A stretch of DNA of 64,000 nucleotides from Streptomyces europaeiscabiei (GCF_036346855.1 NZ_CP107841.1:8994001-9058000); one strand, 5' to 3'. Shown: positions 8,806 through 17,407, counted from the stretch's first letter. Numbers and translations are program-made. Notes: generated by a model from the sequence alone, not told the origin.

Positions 8806-9675
8806 ATGCCTGAATTGCCCGAAGTCGAAGCGCTCCGGGACTTCCTGGTCGGGAGCCTCGTCGGTCATGAAGTCGTTCGGGTGCTGCCCGTGGCGATCAG
8901 TGTGCTGAAGACGTACGAGCCGCCGGTCACCGCGTTCGAGGGGCGGGAGATCACGGGCGTACTGCGGTACGGAAAGTTTCTCGGCATCGAGGCGGACGGT
9001 GGTGAACTGCACCTGGTGACCCATCTGGCCCGTGCCGGGTGGCTGCACTGGAGGGACCGGCTGCCGGACGGTCCGCCGCGGCCGGGCGGCAAGAGCCCGC
9101 TCGCGCTGCGGGTCGCCCTGGAGACCGGCGAGGGCTTCGACCTCACCGAGGCCGGGACGCAGAAGCGGCTGGCGGTGTACGTCGTACGGGATCCGGCGCA
9201 GGTCCCGGGCGTCGCCCGGCTCGGCCCGGACCCCCTCGCCGACGAGTTCGACGTGACCCGGTTCGCGGGGCTGCTCGCGGGTGAGCGGCGGCAGATCAAG
9301 GGCGCGCTCCGGGACCAGAGCCTGATCGCGGGCATCGGGAACGCGTACAGCGACGAGATCCTGCACGCCGCGAGGATGTCGCCCTTCAAGCTGGCTTCGT
9401 CGCTGAGGCCGGAGGAGACCCGGCATCTCCACGAGGCGCTGCGCGCGACACTCACCGAGGCCGTGGAGCGCTCCCGGGGGCTGGCGGCCGGGAGGCTGAA
9501 GGCGGAGAAGAAGAGCGGGCTCCGCGTGCACGGCCGGACCGGGGAGCCCTGCCCGGTGTGCGGTGACACCGTCCGAGAGGTGTCCTTCAGCGATTCCTCG
9601 CTGCAGTACTGCCCGACCTGCCAGACGGGCGGCAGACCCCTCGCCGACCGACGGCTGTCACGGTTGCTCAAGTAG
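8806..9675 (+). CDS. Fpg/Nei family DNA glycosylase/AP lyase
   Basis: 289 aa, full length. The mature N-terminus PELPEVE supplies the catalytic Pro (after Met removal) and Glu. RYGKFLGIE carries the conserved beta-hairpin Lys. The helix-two-turn-helix contains QSLIAGIGNAYSDEIL with the Asn seen in the family. The C-terminal zinc finger is CPVCG ... YCPTCQTGG. The protein removes oxidised bases by base excision repair and nicks the abasic site. The choice between Fpg-like and Nei-like substrates cannot be made with certainty. No operon partner. Confidence 0.93.
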   Translation: MPELPEVEALRDFLVGSLVGHEVVRVLPVAISVLKTYEPPVTAFEGREITGVLRYGKFLGIEADGGELHLVTHLARAGWLHWRDRLPDGPPRPGGKSPLALRVALETGEGFDLTEAGTQKRLAVYVVRDPAQVPGVARLGPDPLADEFDVTRFAGLLAGERRQIKGALRDQSLIAGIGNAYSDEILHAARMSPFKLASSLRPEETRHLHEALRATLTEAVERSRGLAAGRLKAEKKSGLRVHGRTGEPCPVCGDTVREVSFSDSSLQYCPTCQTGGRPLADRRLSRLLK

Positions 9676-9818
9676 CGCGGCCGTGCGGCCGGGGGCCACT
9701 CGACGCGGTCCCGGACCGGTTCGACCATGATCCGCAACCATTGAAGGTACGGACCAATCGGGGGCGGATTCGGTGGCGAACTCGGGGGCGGATTCCGGGG
9801 CGGATCCGGCGGACCGAT

Positions 9819-10478
9819 TCAGCGCCATGCCGGTGCCTTGAGGGTCGCCAGAAGCTCGCCCTCCTGGCTGCGCACCTCGAAGTGGCTGATGTCCTCGCGC
9901 TGCATCGCGGTGCCCCCCATCATCTCGGAGGCCTTGTCGGCGCCCTCGGGGGACTTCCAGTTGGCGGCCGTCTCCTCGGAGCCGTCCTTGCCGATCACGA
10001 CGAGCCGGCAGGCGTGGGCGCCGTCCGCCTCCTTGACCTTCAGCTCGATGTCACTGCCCCAGATCCGGTCCTGGACCTTGACCTCGGCCCACACGCCCGT
10101 CTTGGAGTCGGTGGCGGCGACGGTGTCCGGCGCCTCCCCCGGACCTGCGAGAACGGCCACGGTGGGGCCGCCCACGGCGATGACGACGGAGGCCGCCAGC
10201 GCGAACAGCCAGCGCCTGCGCTTCGCGCGGTGCCGGGCGGTCACCTCGTCGAGCAGCCGTCCCAGCATCCGGGGGCCGGGGGCCGCGAAGGGGTGCACGG
10301 CGCGCGGCGTCGCGTTGCGGTACAGCATCAGCTGCCGGGCAGCCGGACGGAACTCGGTGACCTGTACCGCGCACTGGGGGCAGCCGCGGACATGGTCCTC
10401 GAAGTGGAACGAATCCACCTCGTCCAGCACGCCCAGCGCGTACGCGCCGACGTCGTGATGACGATCCTGGGACCACAT
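9819..10478 (-). CDS. Zinc anti-sigma factor (zf-HC2), membrane anchored
   Basis: 219 aa from the ATG at 10478, chosen for GAGGAA 6 nt upstream. The N-terminus HHDVGAYALGVLDEVD plus HFEDHVRGCPQC forms the HxxxCxxC zinc anti-sigma motif at about residues 30-42. A transmembrane helix lies at about 105-127 (after AKRRR). The C-terminal extracytoplasmic domain is anti-sigma-K-like (GVWAEVKVQD, then WKSPEGADKASE). It should hold the ECF factor encoded at 11357-11902 inactive at the membrane. Unusually, an unrelated gene separates the two. Confidence 0.85.
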   Translation of the reverse strand: MWSQDRHHDVGAYALGVLDEVDSFHFEDHVRGCPQCAVQVTEFRPAARQLMLYRNATPRAVHPFAAPGPRMLGRLLDEVTARHRAKRRRWLFALAASVVIAVGGPTVAVLAGPGEAPDTVAATDSKTGVWAEVKVQDRIWGSDIELKVKEADGAHACRLVVIGKDGSEETAANWKSPEGADKASEMMGGTAMQREDISHFEVRSQEGELLATLKAPAWR

Positions 10479-10684
10479 GGCAATTCCTCGGGCCGGTGTG
10501 CGGTGGGGGTTGCTTCCTGCCCCCACCGGTACGGACCGGACCGGCGAATCACTCAAGCCCCACGACCAATGCCAACCAAAAGATTCGGAGCCCTCCGCCG
10601 CGCGGATTGGTCCAGGACCGAAAAACCTGGTTCATCAAGGCCGGGACAGCCGGGTGGCCGCCACCTGAACACGGGGTGCCGGTG

Positions 10685-11200
10685 CTAGAAGAGGTGGATC
10701 GCCAGGTGCCCCAGCGGCAGACCGAGCTGCCAGGCCGGCGTCCAGACCTTTGGGCCGTCGTCCTCTCCGAGGACCGCGCCGCCACCCGGCACCGCGTCCA
10801 GGTCGGGGGCGAGCAGCTCCGTCTCCTCCAGCCAGCGCCACGCCGCGACCGCCAGCTCCAGGTCCGGCGACGGGCCGCCCGACTCCAGCGCCTCGGCGGT
10901 GAAGTGCGCCGTGCGCTCGCGCACCCAGTCCTGCCACGGCTGGTCGTACGCCGTCAGCGACAGCCAGGTCTCCAGCTGGGTCACGACCCGGATGCCGGAG
11001 AGTTCACCGCCCGCGTCCGAGAGGAAGATGGTCAGCGCCAGGGCGTCCCGCCCCGCACGGAATTCGAAGGACGTCGGCGGCATCAGGTCGCCCGTCCGCA
11101 GCAGCTCCTCCGCGATGTACTCGGCATAGAACCACGCCATCGGGACGGACAGTTCGCCGCCGCCGGCGCCGTCCGTGCTCTCTTGACCTCTGTGCAGCAT
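10685..11200 (-). CDS. Unknown protein between ECF sigma and anti-sigma genes
   Basis: 171 aa from the ATG at 11200, with GGAGGAAGG just upstream. I do not recognise a family. The protein is acidic and apparently soluble, with aromatic helix-rich stretches (SVPMAWFYAEYIAEELLR, then TWLSLTAYDQPWQDWV) and no signal peptide, membrane segment or Cys pair. It lies on the same strand as the sigma gene (156-nt gap) and the anti-sigma gene (206-nt gap), so it may be in the same transcript. The gaps are long enough for separate promoters. A third regulatory partner is possible but only inferred from position. Confidence 0.6.
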   Translation of the reverse strand: MLHRGQESTDGAGGGELSVPMAWFYAEYIAEELLRTGDLMPPTSFEFRAGRDALALTIFLSDAGGELSGIRVVTQLETWLSLTAYDQPWQDWVRERTAHFTAEALESGGPSPDLELAVAAWRWLEETELLAPDLDAVPGGGAVLGEDDGPKVWTPAWQLGLPLGHLAIHLF

Positions 11201-11356
11201 CCCTTCCTGCCTTCCTCCGGTGCGTGCGCGTCGCCCGACCCCGGGCCTGGAGACCAGGCCCCGGGTCCCCATCCGGAACACGGATAGAAGACAGCTGATT
11301 GCTCAACCGGGGTCCTCTGCAAGGCGCTTTACGGAGGTTTGACTCGGCCATGGGTT

Positions 11357-11902
11357 TCACCGCAGGTCGGCCGCGTATCCGGGAAGCACCCGGCGCAGGG
11401 CGCGCAGCGCGTAGTACGCGCGAGATTTCACCGTACCGGGCGGGATACCGAGGGCTTCGGCGGCCTCCGCCACACTCGCCCCCTGGAAGTACACCTGCAC
11501 CAGTACTTCGCGGTGCTCGGGAGTGAGTGTCTTCACAGCTTCGCGCACATCGAGGCTCGCCACCGACCGTTCGGCGTGATCGGCCATCACTCGCGCGTTC
11601 TCCAGCACCGCGTCCCCCACCTCGGCGGGGCGCGCCTGCCGGGCCCGGCGCGCGTCTATGGCGAGCCGCCGCCCGACGGTGAGCAGCCAGGGGCGTACGG
11701 AGTCGAAGTCGTCGGCGCGCAGCGCCTCGGGGTGCTGCCAGGCGCGCACGAAGGTCTCCTGCACCAGGTCCTCGGCGCGATGCCGGTCCCCGTCGGAGAG
11801 CCGCAGCAGCAGGGCGAAGAGGGGGCGGCCGTGTTCGCGCTGGAGTTCGGCCAGCTCGTTTTCGGCGGTCGTCCCGTCGGTGATCGTGGTTCCGGCCGTC
11901 AT
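11357..11902 (-). CDS. ECF-subfamily RNA polymerase sigma factor
   Basis: 181 aa from the ATG at 11902. Region 2: LFALLLRLSDGDRHRAEDLVQETFVRAW, with the core-binding and -10-reading residues, at about 30-60. Region 4: LTPEHREVLVQVYFQGASVAEAA then GIPPGTVKSRAYYALRALR at about 120-170, a standard helix-turn-helix for -35 recognition. No extra C-terminal domain. The Shine-Dalgarno sequence is weak, and longer in-frame starts at 12022 and 12046 exist but would add a Pro/Arg-rich tail. Its likely partner is the zinc anti-sigma factor at 9819-10478. Divergent from the CapA-like gene. Confidence 0.88.
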   Translation of the reverse strand: MTAGTTITDGTTAENELAELQREHGRPLFALLLRLSDGDRHRAEDLVQETFVRAWQHPEALRADDFDSVRPWLLTVGRRLAIDARRARQARPAEVGDAVLENARVMADHAERSVASLDVREAVKTLTPEHREVLVQVYFQGASVAEAAEALGIPPGTVKSRAYYALRALRRVLPGYAADLR

Positions 11903-12077
11903 GGCCGTATGGGAACGCGGGGCGCGACGCGGGGACAGGGGCCGGTCACGGGTGTGCGGCGGGCGGTCGAACCTGTCGGCGAACGGTGCGACGAACGGTC
12001 CGCCGCCGGACGGACCCGCCATGCGACGGTGCGCCCGTATGCCCACTTGACTGGTATGTGGCGATGTGTATGGATTC

Positions 12078-12108
12078 TTACTGACTCGTCATTAAATGTG
12101 ACTAGGTT
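12078..12108 (+). promoter_or_regulatory. Candidate promoter of the CapA-like gene
   Basis: TTACTG at 12078-12083 and TAGGTT at 12103-12108, spacing 19 bp, inside a locally AT-rich stretch between the sigma gene and the CapA-like gene. Initiation would fall a few bases before the ATG at 12122, giving a very short leader. Pattern match only. Confidence 0.35.
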
Positions 12109-12121
12109 GGGGTGCTCATCC

Positions 12122-13276
12122 ATGACCGCACACAGGGGACCCACCGCCCTTGCCCTCGCTGTCCTCCTCACCGCGACCGCCGCCTGTCAGCACCGGGGTT
12201 CGTCCCCTCGGCCCGGTCCGTCGGCCCCCGTCGGTGACGGCCGCGGCTTCACCCTCGTCGCCTCCGGCGACGTCCTCCCGCACATGTCGATCATCGAGAA
12301 GGCGTACATCGACGCGGGCGGCGACGGCTACGCATTCGGGCCGATGCTCGCGGGTGTGAAACCCGTGGTGTCCGGGGCCGATCTGGCGATCTGTCATATG
12401 GAGACGGTCTACGGGGCGGACGGGAACTACAGCGGCTACCCGGTGTTCAGGTCACCGCCGCAGGTGGCGGAGGGGCTGGCGGCCACGGGGTACGACGCGT
12501 GCTCCACCGCCTCGAACCACACACTGGACGACGGCGCGCCCGGTATCCAGCGCACGCTGGACGCGCTCGATCGCGTCGGCGTACGGCACGCGGGATCGGC
12601 GCGTACAGCAGCGGAGGCGCAGAGTCCGACGTTGATGCGCGCGGGGGGCGCTCAGGTGGCGCATCTGGCGTACACCTACGGGACGAACGGCATTCCGCTG
12701 CCGGCGGACCGGCCCTGGGCCGTGAACCTGATCGACCGGGAGCGGATCGTGGCGGACGCGCGCGCCGCCCGGCGGGCGGGCGCCGACGTCGTGGTCGTGT
12801 CGCTGCACTGGGGGACGGAGTGGCAGGACGCGCCGGACGCACAGCAGTTGAGCCTGGGGGAGGAGCTCACGGAGGCGGCCACCGGCGGGCGGCCCGACAT
12901 CGATCTGATCCTCGGCACGCACGCGCACGTCCCGCAGGCGTACGAGAAGGTCAACGGGACCTGGGTCGTGTACGGGATGGGCGACCAGGTGGCGGGGGAG
13001 ATGCGCAACCACTCCGGTGCCGTCGATGCGCGCGGCAACCAGAGCACCCTGGCCCGGTTCACCTTCGCCCCGCCCGTACGTGCGGGCGACCGCTGGGCGG
13101 TGAGCCGGGCGGAGTTCGTGCCGCAGTGGTTCGACGTCGCCCGGGGGCGGGTCGTCGAGCTCAACTCCGCGATCGCCTCCGGGGCGGGGGTGGACGTCAC
13201 CGCCGTGCGCGACCGCATCCGGGACGTCGTCCTCAGCCGGGGCGCGGCGCAGGACGGGTTGGTCATGGGGCGGTAG
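12122..13276 (+). CDS. CapA-family (PGA capsule-like) metallophosphatase lipoprotein
   Basis: 384 aa. The N-terminus is a signal sequence ending LLTATAACQ, a lipobox-like site with Cys about residue 21. The CapA fold of the calcineurin-like superfamily has its metal motifs: ASGDVLPH (about 48-55), ICHMETVYG, ASNHTLDDG (about 128) and LGTHAHVPQ (about 264). Bacillus CapA takes part in poly-gamma-glutamate export, but most homologues in Streptomyces stand alone and are poorly understood, as here: no capB or capC genes are adjacent. Likely attached to the outer membrane face as a lipoprotein. Confidence 0.88.
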   Translation: MTAHRGPTALALAVLLTATAACQHRGSSPRPGPSAPVGDGRGFTLVASGDVLPHMSIIEKAYIDAGGDGYAFGPMLAGVKPVVSGADLAICHMETVYGADGNYSGYPVFRSPPQVAEGLAATGYDACSTASNHTLDDGAPGIQRTLDALDRVGVRHAGSARTAAEAQSPTLMRAGGAQVAHLAYTYGTNGIPLPADRPWAVNLIDRERIVADARAARRAGADVVVVSLHWGTEWQDAPDAQQLSLGEELTEAATGGRPDIDLILGTHAHVPQAYEKVNGTWVVYGMGDQVAGEMRNHSGAVDARGNQSTLARFTFAPPVRAGDRWAVSRAEFVPQWFDVARGRVVELNSAIASGAGVDVTAVRDRIRDVVLSRGAAQDGLVMGR

Positions 13277-13318
13277 CCGCCGTGCGCGCTCCCGGAGCCG
13301 CGTTCGGCCCCGCTGGAC

Positions 13319-13780
13319 CTACGGCACCACCGTCACCGGCCAGCGGCCCGCCTTCACCAGACGCAGGGCCACCGAGCCGACGATGCGGTGGCCCGCCTGC
13401 TGGGAGGCGCCCACCACGACCGCGTCCGCCTTGAGCTGGTCCGCCGCCGTCACCAGGCCGTTGAACGGGTCGCCGCGGAAGGTGTGGAACTCCCAGCGCA
13501 CCTCGAAGACGCCCTTCACCTGCTCGGCGGCCTCCCGGATCTCCGCGACGAGGTGCGCGGCGATCTCCTCGGTCGTCCCGGCCACCGGTACCCCGAGCGC
13601 CGCACCGGCCGCCAGCAGCGGCTGTACGTACACGATCGCGAGCAGCGCGTGCTGGCGGCGGGCGAGGCCGGCGGCGTACGCCACGGCCCGCAGGGACGTG
13701 TCGGAGCCGTCCAGCCCGACGAGGACGACCTTGGGCCCGTCGGTGCCTCGTTCGAACCGGTGCGCTCGCTGATCGGTCAC
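13319..13780 (-). CDS. Universal stress protein (UspA) domain protein
   Basis: 153 aa, one Usp domain. The start is the GTG at 13780 (VTDQRAHRF), because upstream in-frame codons lie inside a simple-sequence repeat and give a nonsense repetitive tail. PKVVLVGLDGSDTSLRAVAYAAGLA is beta1-alpha1. The C-terminal ATP loop is VVVGASQQAG then GSVALRLV ... WPVTVVP; the usual GxxG-S/T pattern is close but not perfect, so ATP binding is uncertain. Convergent with the CapA-like gene with 42 nt between. Confidence 0.88.
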   Translation of the reverse strand: MTDQRAHRFERGTDGPKVVLVGLDGSDTSLRAVAYAAGLARRQHALLAIVYVQPLLAAGAALGVPVAGTTEEIAAHLVAEIREAAEQVKGVFEVRWEFHTFRGDPFNGLVTAADQLKADAVVVGASQQAGHRIVGSVALRLVKAGRWPVTVVP

Positions 13781-13798
13781 GGTCGCGAGGCTATCCGT

Positions 13799-13978
13799 GA
13801 ACCCGTGAACCCGTGAACCCGAGCACCGAGCACCGAGCATCCGAGCACCGAGAATCCGTGAACCCGAGCACCGAGCACCCGTGAACCCGAGCATCCGAGA
13901 ACCGAGCATCCGAGAACCGAGCACCGAGCATCCGAGAACCCGAGCACCGAGAACCCGAGCATCCGTGAACCCGAGTTC
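13799..13978. repeat. Degenerate minisatellite (GAGCACC/GAACCCGT units)
   Basis: About 180 nt built of 7-9-nt variants: GTGAACCC, GAGCACC, GAGCATCC, GAGAACC. Order is irregular. It lies immediately upstream of the usp gene start and about 115 nt before the deacetylase gene, so it could affect the usp promoter. The open frame across it on the minus strand is an artefact of repeated sequence. Confidence 0.85.
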
Positions 13979-14094
13979 CGGCGTGCGCCGGGTGCGTGGC
14001 GGGGGCGCGGACAGCTACTCCCATCGGGTGTTTCCATGCCGCCGCACCGGTGTCGCAGTGGTGCGCCGTCCCCGCCTTGGTCGACTGATGAGTC

Positions 14095-14952
14095 ATGACG
14101 AAGGATCAGATGTTCACGCGTCGCCATGTGTTGACGGGCGGCACCGCCCTGCTGGGCGTGGCCGGTACGGCGGGCACCGCCGGCCTGCTCATCGGCGACG
14201 GGGCCGCCGCTCCGGCACCGACCGGCGCCTCCGTCCCGGCGGCCGGTCCCGTGGCCCGCCCGGCGCTCAGGCCCTCCTCCTACCGTCTCCAGCCCATCGC
14301 CGGGTACGGCCCGCACACCCGGCGCCGCACCCTCGTGCGGGCCGCCGTCCGGCGCGAGCCGTTCCTGAGGGTGGACGGGCGCGGCCGGACCATGGTGCTG
14401 ACCTTCGACGACGGCCCCGACCCCCGCTACACCCCGGACATCCTGCGGATCCTCCGCGACCACGACGTCCGGGCGATGTTCTTCGTGTGCGGCGAGATGG
14501 CGGTCCAGCACAAGGACCTGCTGCGGGAGATGGCCGACGACGGCCACGTGGTCGGCAACCACACCTGGTCCCATCCACTGCTCACCACCCTCTCCCGGTC
14601 CAGGATCCATGTGGAGATGGCCCGCACCTGCGAGATCATCGAGAAGACCTACGGCGAACCGCCGCTGTGGTTCCGTGCCCCGTACGGAGCCTGGAACAGG
14701 GCCGCGTTCCGGTTCGGCGCCGAGCTCGGAATGGAGCCGCTGGCCTGGACGGTGGACACCCTCGACTGGCGGAGGCCCGGCGCGCACACCATCGCCGAGC
14801 GGGTGGAGGACGGAGCGGGCCCCGGCGTCGTCGTGCTCTCCCACGACGCGGGCGGCGACCGCTCGCAGAGCGTACGGGCGCTGCGCGAATACCTGCCCGG
14901 CCTGCTGGACTCCGGTTACCGCATCACCGTGCCCCAGCGGCGATACACATAG
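14095..14952 (+). CDS. Exported polysaccharide deacetylase (NodB homology)
   Basis: 285 aa. The N-terminus FTRRHVLTGGTALLGVAG is a twin-arginine-type signal with a long hydrophobic region. The NodB domain at about 95-280 has all five motifs: TFDDGPDP (metal-binding Asp pair), NHTWSHP (H-x3-H metal site), RAPYGAWN, VDTLDW and VVLSHD. It should deacetylate N-acetylated cell-wall or surface glycans (peptidoglycan or chitin-like) outside the cell using Zn2+ or another divalent metal. It opens the envelope block that continues with the sortase; convergent with it. Confidence 0.92.
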   Translation: MTKDQMFTRRHVLTGGTALLGVAGTAGTAGLLIGDGAAAPAPTGASVPAAGPVARPALRPSSYRLQPIAGYGPHTRRRTLVRAAVRREPFLRVDGRGRTMVLTFDDGPDPRYTPDILRILRDHDVRAMFFVCGEMAVQHKDLLREMADDGHVVGNHTWSHPLLTTLSRSRIHVEMARTCEIIEKTYGEPPLWFRAPYGAWNRAAFRFGAELGMEPLAWTVDTLDWRRPGAHTIAERVEDGAGPGVVVLSHDAGGDRSQSVRALREYLPGLLDSGYRITVPQRRYT

Positions 14953-15045
14953 GCCCGCATGCCCGGCCTGTGGCATGGGCCATGAAGACAGCCCGTACGC
15001 GCAGCGGGATTCCCGCGGCAACTCGCCCGCCCGGCGGGGGAACGC

Positions 15046-15717
15046 TCAGCGAACATCGACCAGGCGGGCGAACACGACGACGTTCCCGTCGTAGCCGTTC
15101 TGCTTGGAGAAACCGCCCCCGCAGGTGATGACCCGCAATTCGGGAATACCACTGTTTCCGTAGACCCGGTCGCCCGGGAAGTTGTTCTTCTCGAATACCT
15201 CGATGCCGTAGATCTCGAACACGGCGGTCTTTCTGTCCGCGCGCCTGATCTCGACCTTGGCGCCCTTCTTCAATGCCCCGAGCCCGTAGAACACGGCGGG
15301 GCCCTGATTGTTGTCGACATGGCCGACGACGACGGCCGTGCCCTTCTCGCCGGGGGAGACCGCGCCGGTGAACCAGCCCGCGAGATTCGGGTCCCGGGCC
15401 GGCGGCGCGTCCACCCAGCCCTGCGTGTCCAGCCCGACGGGCATGGCCGGCGCGTCGACGCGGATCGAGGGGATCAGCACCCGGTCGACCATGGCGTACG
15501 GCATCGGGTCGGGGACGTCGGTGAAGGTGGCGTGCGGTGTGCTGCGGCCGTCCGCGGCCGCCGCCGACGCGGGCTGCGGCGGGCCCACGTCGAACTCCCC
15601 CGAGCCGTTCCGGATCAGCGCGAGGCCGGTCAGCAGAACAAGCGCTATCACGCCCCACGGAGCGCGCTTCTTCCGCGGCTCCTCCCATTCGGCCTCGGCC
15701 GGTCCGGACGAAGACAT
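15046..15717 (-). CDS. Class E/F sortase
   Basis: 223 aa from the ATG at 15717, preceded by GAGAGGGG. N-terminal membrane anchor APWGVIALVLLTGLALI at about 18-36, then the sortase barrel. The catalytic set is visible: His in VVVGHVDN (about 131), Cys in RVITCGGGF (about 198) and Arg in VVFARL (about 217). It is an extracellular transpeptidase that joins C-terminally tagged proteins to the wall. The two neighbouring Ig-like surface proteins end in a membrane helix and Arg-rich tail but show no LPxTG-like motif, so its substrates are not obvious locally. Confidence 0.9.
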   Translation of the reverse strand: MSSSGPAEAEWEEPRKKRAPWGVIALVLLTGLALIRNGSGEFDVGPPQPASAAAADGRSTPHATFTDVPDPMPYAMVDRVLIPSIRVDAPAMPVGLDTQGWVDAPPARDPNLAGWFTGAVSPGEKGTAVVVGHVDNNQGPAVFYGLGALKKGAKVEIRRADRKTAVFEIYGIEVFEKNNFPGDRVYGNSGIPELRVITCGGGFSKQNGYDGNVVVFARLVDVR

Positions 15718-16048
15718 TCGCCATCCCCTCTCGACCCGGCCGTCGCCGTGTCCGTCGCGCATACGAAAAAGCTAAGCGTGCCGCACGGCGAAGGCGACGG
15801 GGCAGGTGCGAACGGGTGGCGGTGAGGGGAGTTCTGCGCCATCCGAGTCGCCGCCCGGAGGAATTTTCTGACGGTCCGTGACCTGCGGCGATTCCGATCG
15901 TGCGGAGATATCCCGGCGTGTCCCCTCACCAGGACGGACCATCGCCGAAATGCGGCCCCGCGCACGGCATCTGAGGGTCTTTTCTGGGAGGCGTTTTCTC
16001 GCCGATCGACCGGGGACGGGACCCGGGGCGTCTTCCGCGGAGGATCAC

Positions 16049-16540
16049 ATGCGTACTACTCGTGTCCTGGCGGCCTCGGCCGCCGCGGTCGCCCTGGTCG
16101 GCGTCGCCGCACCGACGGCCGCCGCCTGGGACCAGCCGAGCTCGGTCACGGCCGCCCCCAACGTCATCGCCCGCGGCGGGCAGCTCGTCCTCACCGTCAA
16201 GGGCGGTGACGCGTGCGCGATCGCCGGCAGCACCATCGGCTCGAACGCGTTCCCCACCACGAATCTCGCCTCCATGGGCGGCACGACCGCCACGGCCAGG
16301 GTGCGGGTCAACGCCGACGCCGGCCCCGGCTCGTACAGCGTCACCACCAACTGTGAGGGCAAGCGCAAGACGTTCACCGGCGTCTTCACCGTCATCGGCG
16401 GTGTCCGCGGCGGTCTCGGCGGCAGCAGCTCCACCGGGGCCACGCCGACCGACATCGCGATCGGCGGCGGACTGGTGACGGCCGCGGTCGTCGGCGGAGG
16501 TGTGTTCTGGATGCGCCGCCGCGCAGAGAACAAGATCTGA
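16049..16540 (+). CDS. Secreted Ig-like protein with C-terminal membrane anchor
   Basis: 163 aa from the ATG at 16049, with GGAGG 4 nt upstream. Signal peptide 1-26 cleaved near APTAAAW. A beta-rich domain at about 30-115 has two Cys (GGDACAIAG, TTNCEGKR) likely forming a disulphide. A Gly/Ser linker is followed by a helix (IAIGGGLVTAAVVGGGVFW) and a tail MRRRAENKI. It is a paralogue of the next gene, with the same layout. A sortase substrate role is suggested by position, but no sorting motif is seen. The stop codon runs directly into a 21-bp repeat. Confidence 0.8.
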   Translation: MRTTRVLAASAAAVALVGVAAPTAAAWDQPSSVTAAPNVIARGGQLVLTVKGGDACAIAGSTIGSNAFPTTNLASMGGTTATARVRVNADAGPGSYSVTTNCEGKRKTFTGVFTVIGGVRGGLGGSSSTGATPTDIAIGGGLVTAAVVGGGVFWMRRRAENKI

Positions 16541-16620
16541 GTCCGAGAACCAGAGATCTGGGTCCGAGAACCAGAGATCTGGGTCCGAGCACGAGATCCG
16601 AGTCCGAGAAAGAGATCCGG
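16541..16620. repeat. Tandem 21-bp repeat immediately after the stop codon
   Basis: Two perfect 21-nt copies (16541-16561, 16562-16582), each with GTCCGAGAACCAGAG then ATCTGG, followed by two shorter 19-nt variants to 16620. The last codons of the upstream gene (AGAGAACAAGATCTGAG) resemble the unit, as if the array grew from the gene end. Confidence 0.85.
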
Positions 16621-16646
16621 CCCGCCCGCCCCTTCGGAGCACGGAT

Positions 16647-16713
16647 CGTACGTGGCACAGCCCTTCGCCCCGGAACCCGTGAGGCTTCGGGGCGAAGGGC
16701 TGTGCCACGTACG
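16647..16713. terminator. Perfect 26-bp bidirectional terminator
   Basis: Arms 16647-16672 and 16688-16713 are exact complements with a 15-nt loop (16673-16687). It lies between two convergent paralogous genes, so it can stop transcription from both sides. Streptomyces terminators are usually shorter and imperfect, so a 26-bp perfect stem stands out. Confidence 0.9.
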
Positions 16714-16724
16714 AGGAACGGCGG

Positions 16725-17246
16725 TCAGGTGTGGCTGCCGTCCTCGGGGCGGCGGCGCGACCAGCGCCAGGCCGCCGTCAGCGAACCCGCGACGAGCGCG
16801 GCGCCGAGGCCGAGCTCGTGAAGGTCGAAGCCCGCGACGGTGCCGCCGGCCCCCGCGTGGGAGCCACGGGTGGGGTGGTGATGGGTGGGGTGATGGGTCG
16901 GGCGGCCGGAGGCGATGGTGAGATCCGTCCGGCCGCTCTCGTCGCCGCACTGGAACGTCACCTCGTACACCGTGCCGGGCCTGGCGTCCCAGTCGACGGT
17001 CGCCGTGGCCGCGGACTGGCCCCTGGGGATGGTGACGGTGTCGAAGACGCCCGAGGAGACGGTCGTCCTGCGGTGGCAGCCGTCGACGCGCAGGGTCACC
17101 TGTCCGCCGGCGGCGACCGTCGAGGGCACGACGCCGAAGCCGAACGACGTGATGTCGCCGGCCCGTGCCGCGTGCGCGGCCGGAGCGGTGAGGGAGAGGG
17201 CGGTCAAGCCCAGCAGAGCGGCCGAAGCGACGCGTATCGCGCGCAT
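16725..17246 (-). CDS. Secreted Ig-like protein, paralogue of the convergent neighbour
   Basis: 173 aa from the ATG at 17246, with GGAGG upstream. Signal peptide 1-26 (SLTAPAAHAA), beta-sandwich domain at about 30-115 with two Cys (DGCHRR, FQCGDES), a His/Pro/Thr-rich linker (THHPTHHHPTRGSH) that could bind metal, a helix (LGLGAALVAGSLTAAW) and an Arg-rich tail. Same architecture as the gene at 16049-16540, indicating an old inverted duplication around the terminator. No LPxTG-type signal is visible. Confidence 0.78.
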   Translation of the reverse strand: MRAIRVASAALLGLTALSLTAPAAHAARAGDITSFGFGVVPSTVAAGGQVTLRVDGCHRRTTVSSGVFDTVTIPRGQSAATATVDWDARPGTVYEVTFQCGDESGRTDLTIASGRPTHHPTHHHPTRGSHAGAGGTVAGFDLHELGLGAALVAGSLTAAWRWSRRRPEDGSHT

Positions 17247-17407
17247 GATGTGCCTCCGGGTCCCCGAGGAGCCCGCCGCGGACCGATTCCGCCTGCGCCT
17301 GAAATGCACCTCGATGACCGAAACGCTAGGAAGGTGCGCCCGGTGGCGCGATCGCAGTCGCGCGAATGGGGCAAGCATGTGCTCCGCACAGGGGACCGGC
17401 ATACGTA

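Noticed and set aside
10300..10490. Longer start of the anti-sigma gene at 10556
   Set aside because: The extra N-terminal 26 residues have no ribosome site, while the ATG at 10478 has GAGGAA at the right distance and begins like other zinc anti-sigma proteins.
13783..13924. N-terminal extension of the universal stress protein
   Set aside because: The added residues are a translation of the minisatellite (GSRMLGSRMLG-like) and not a protein domain.
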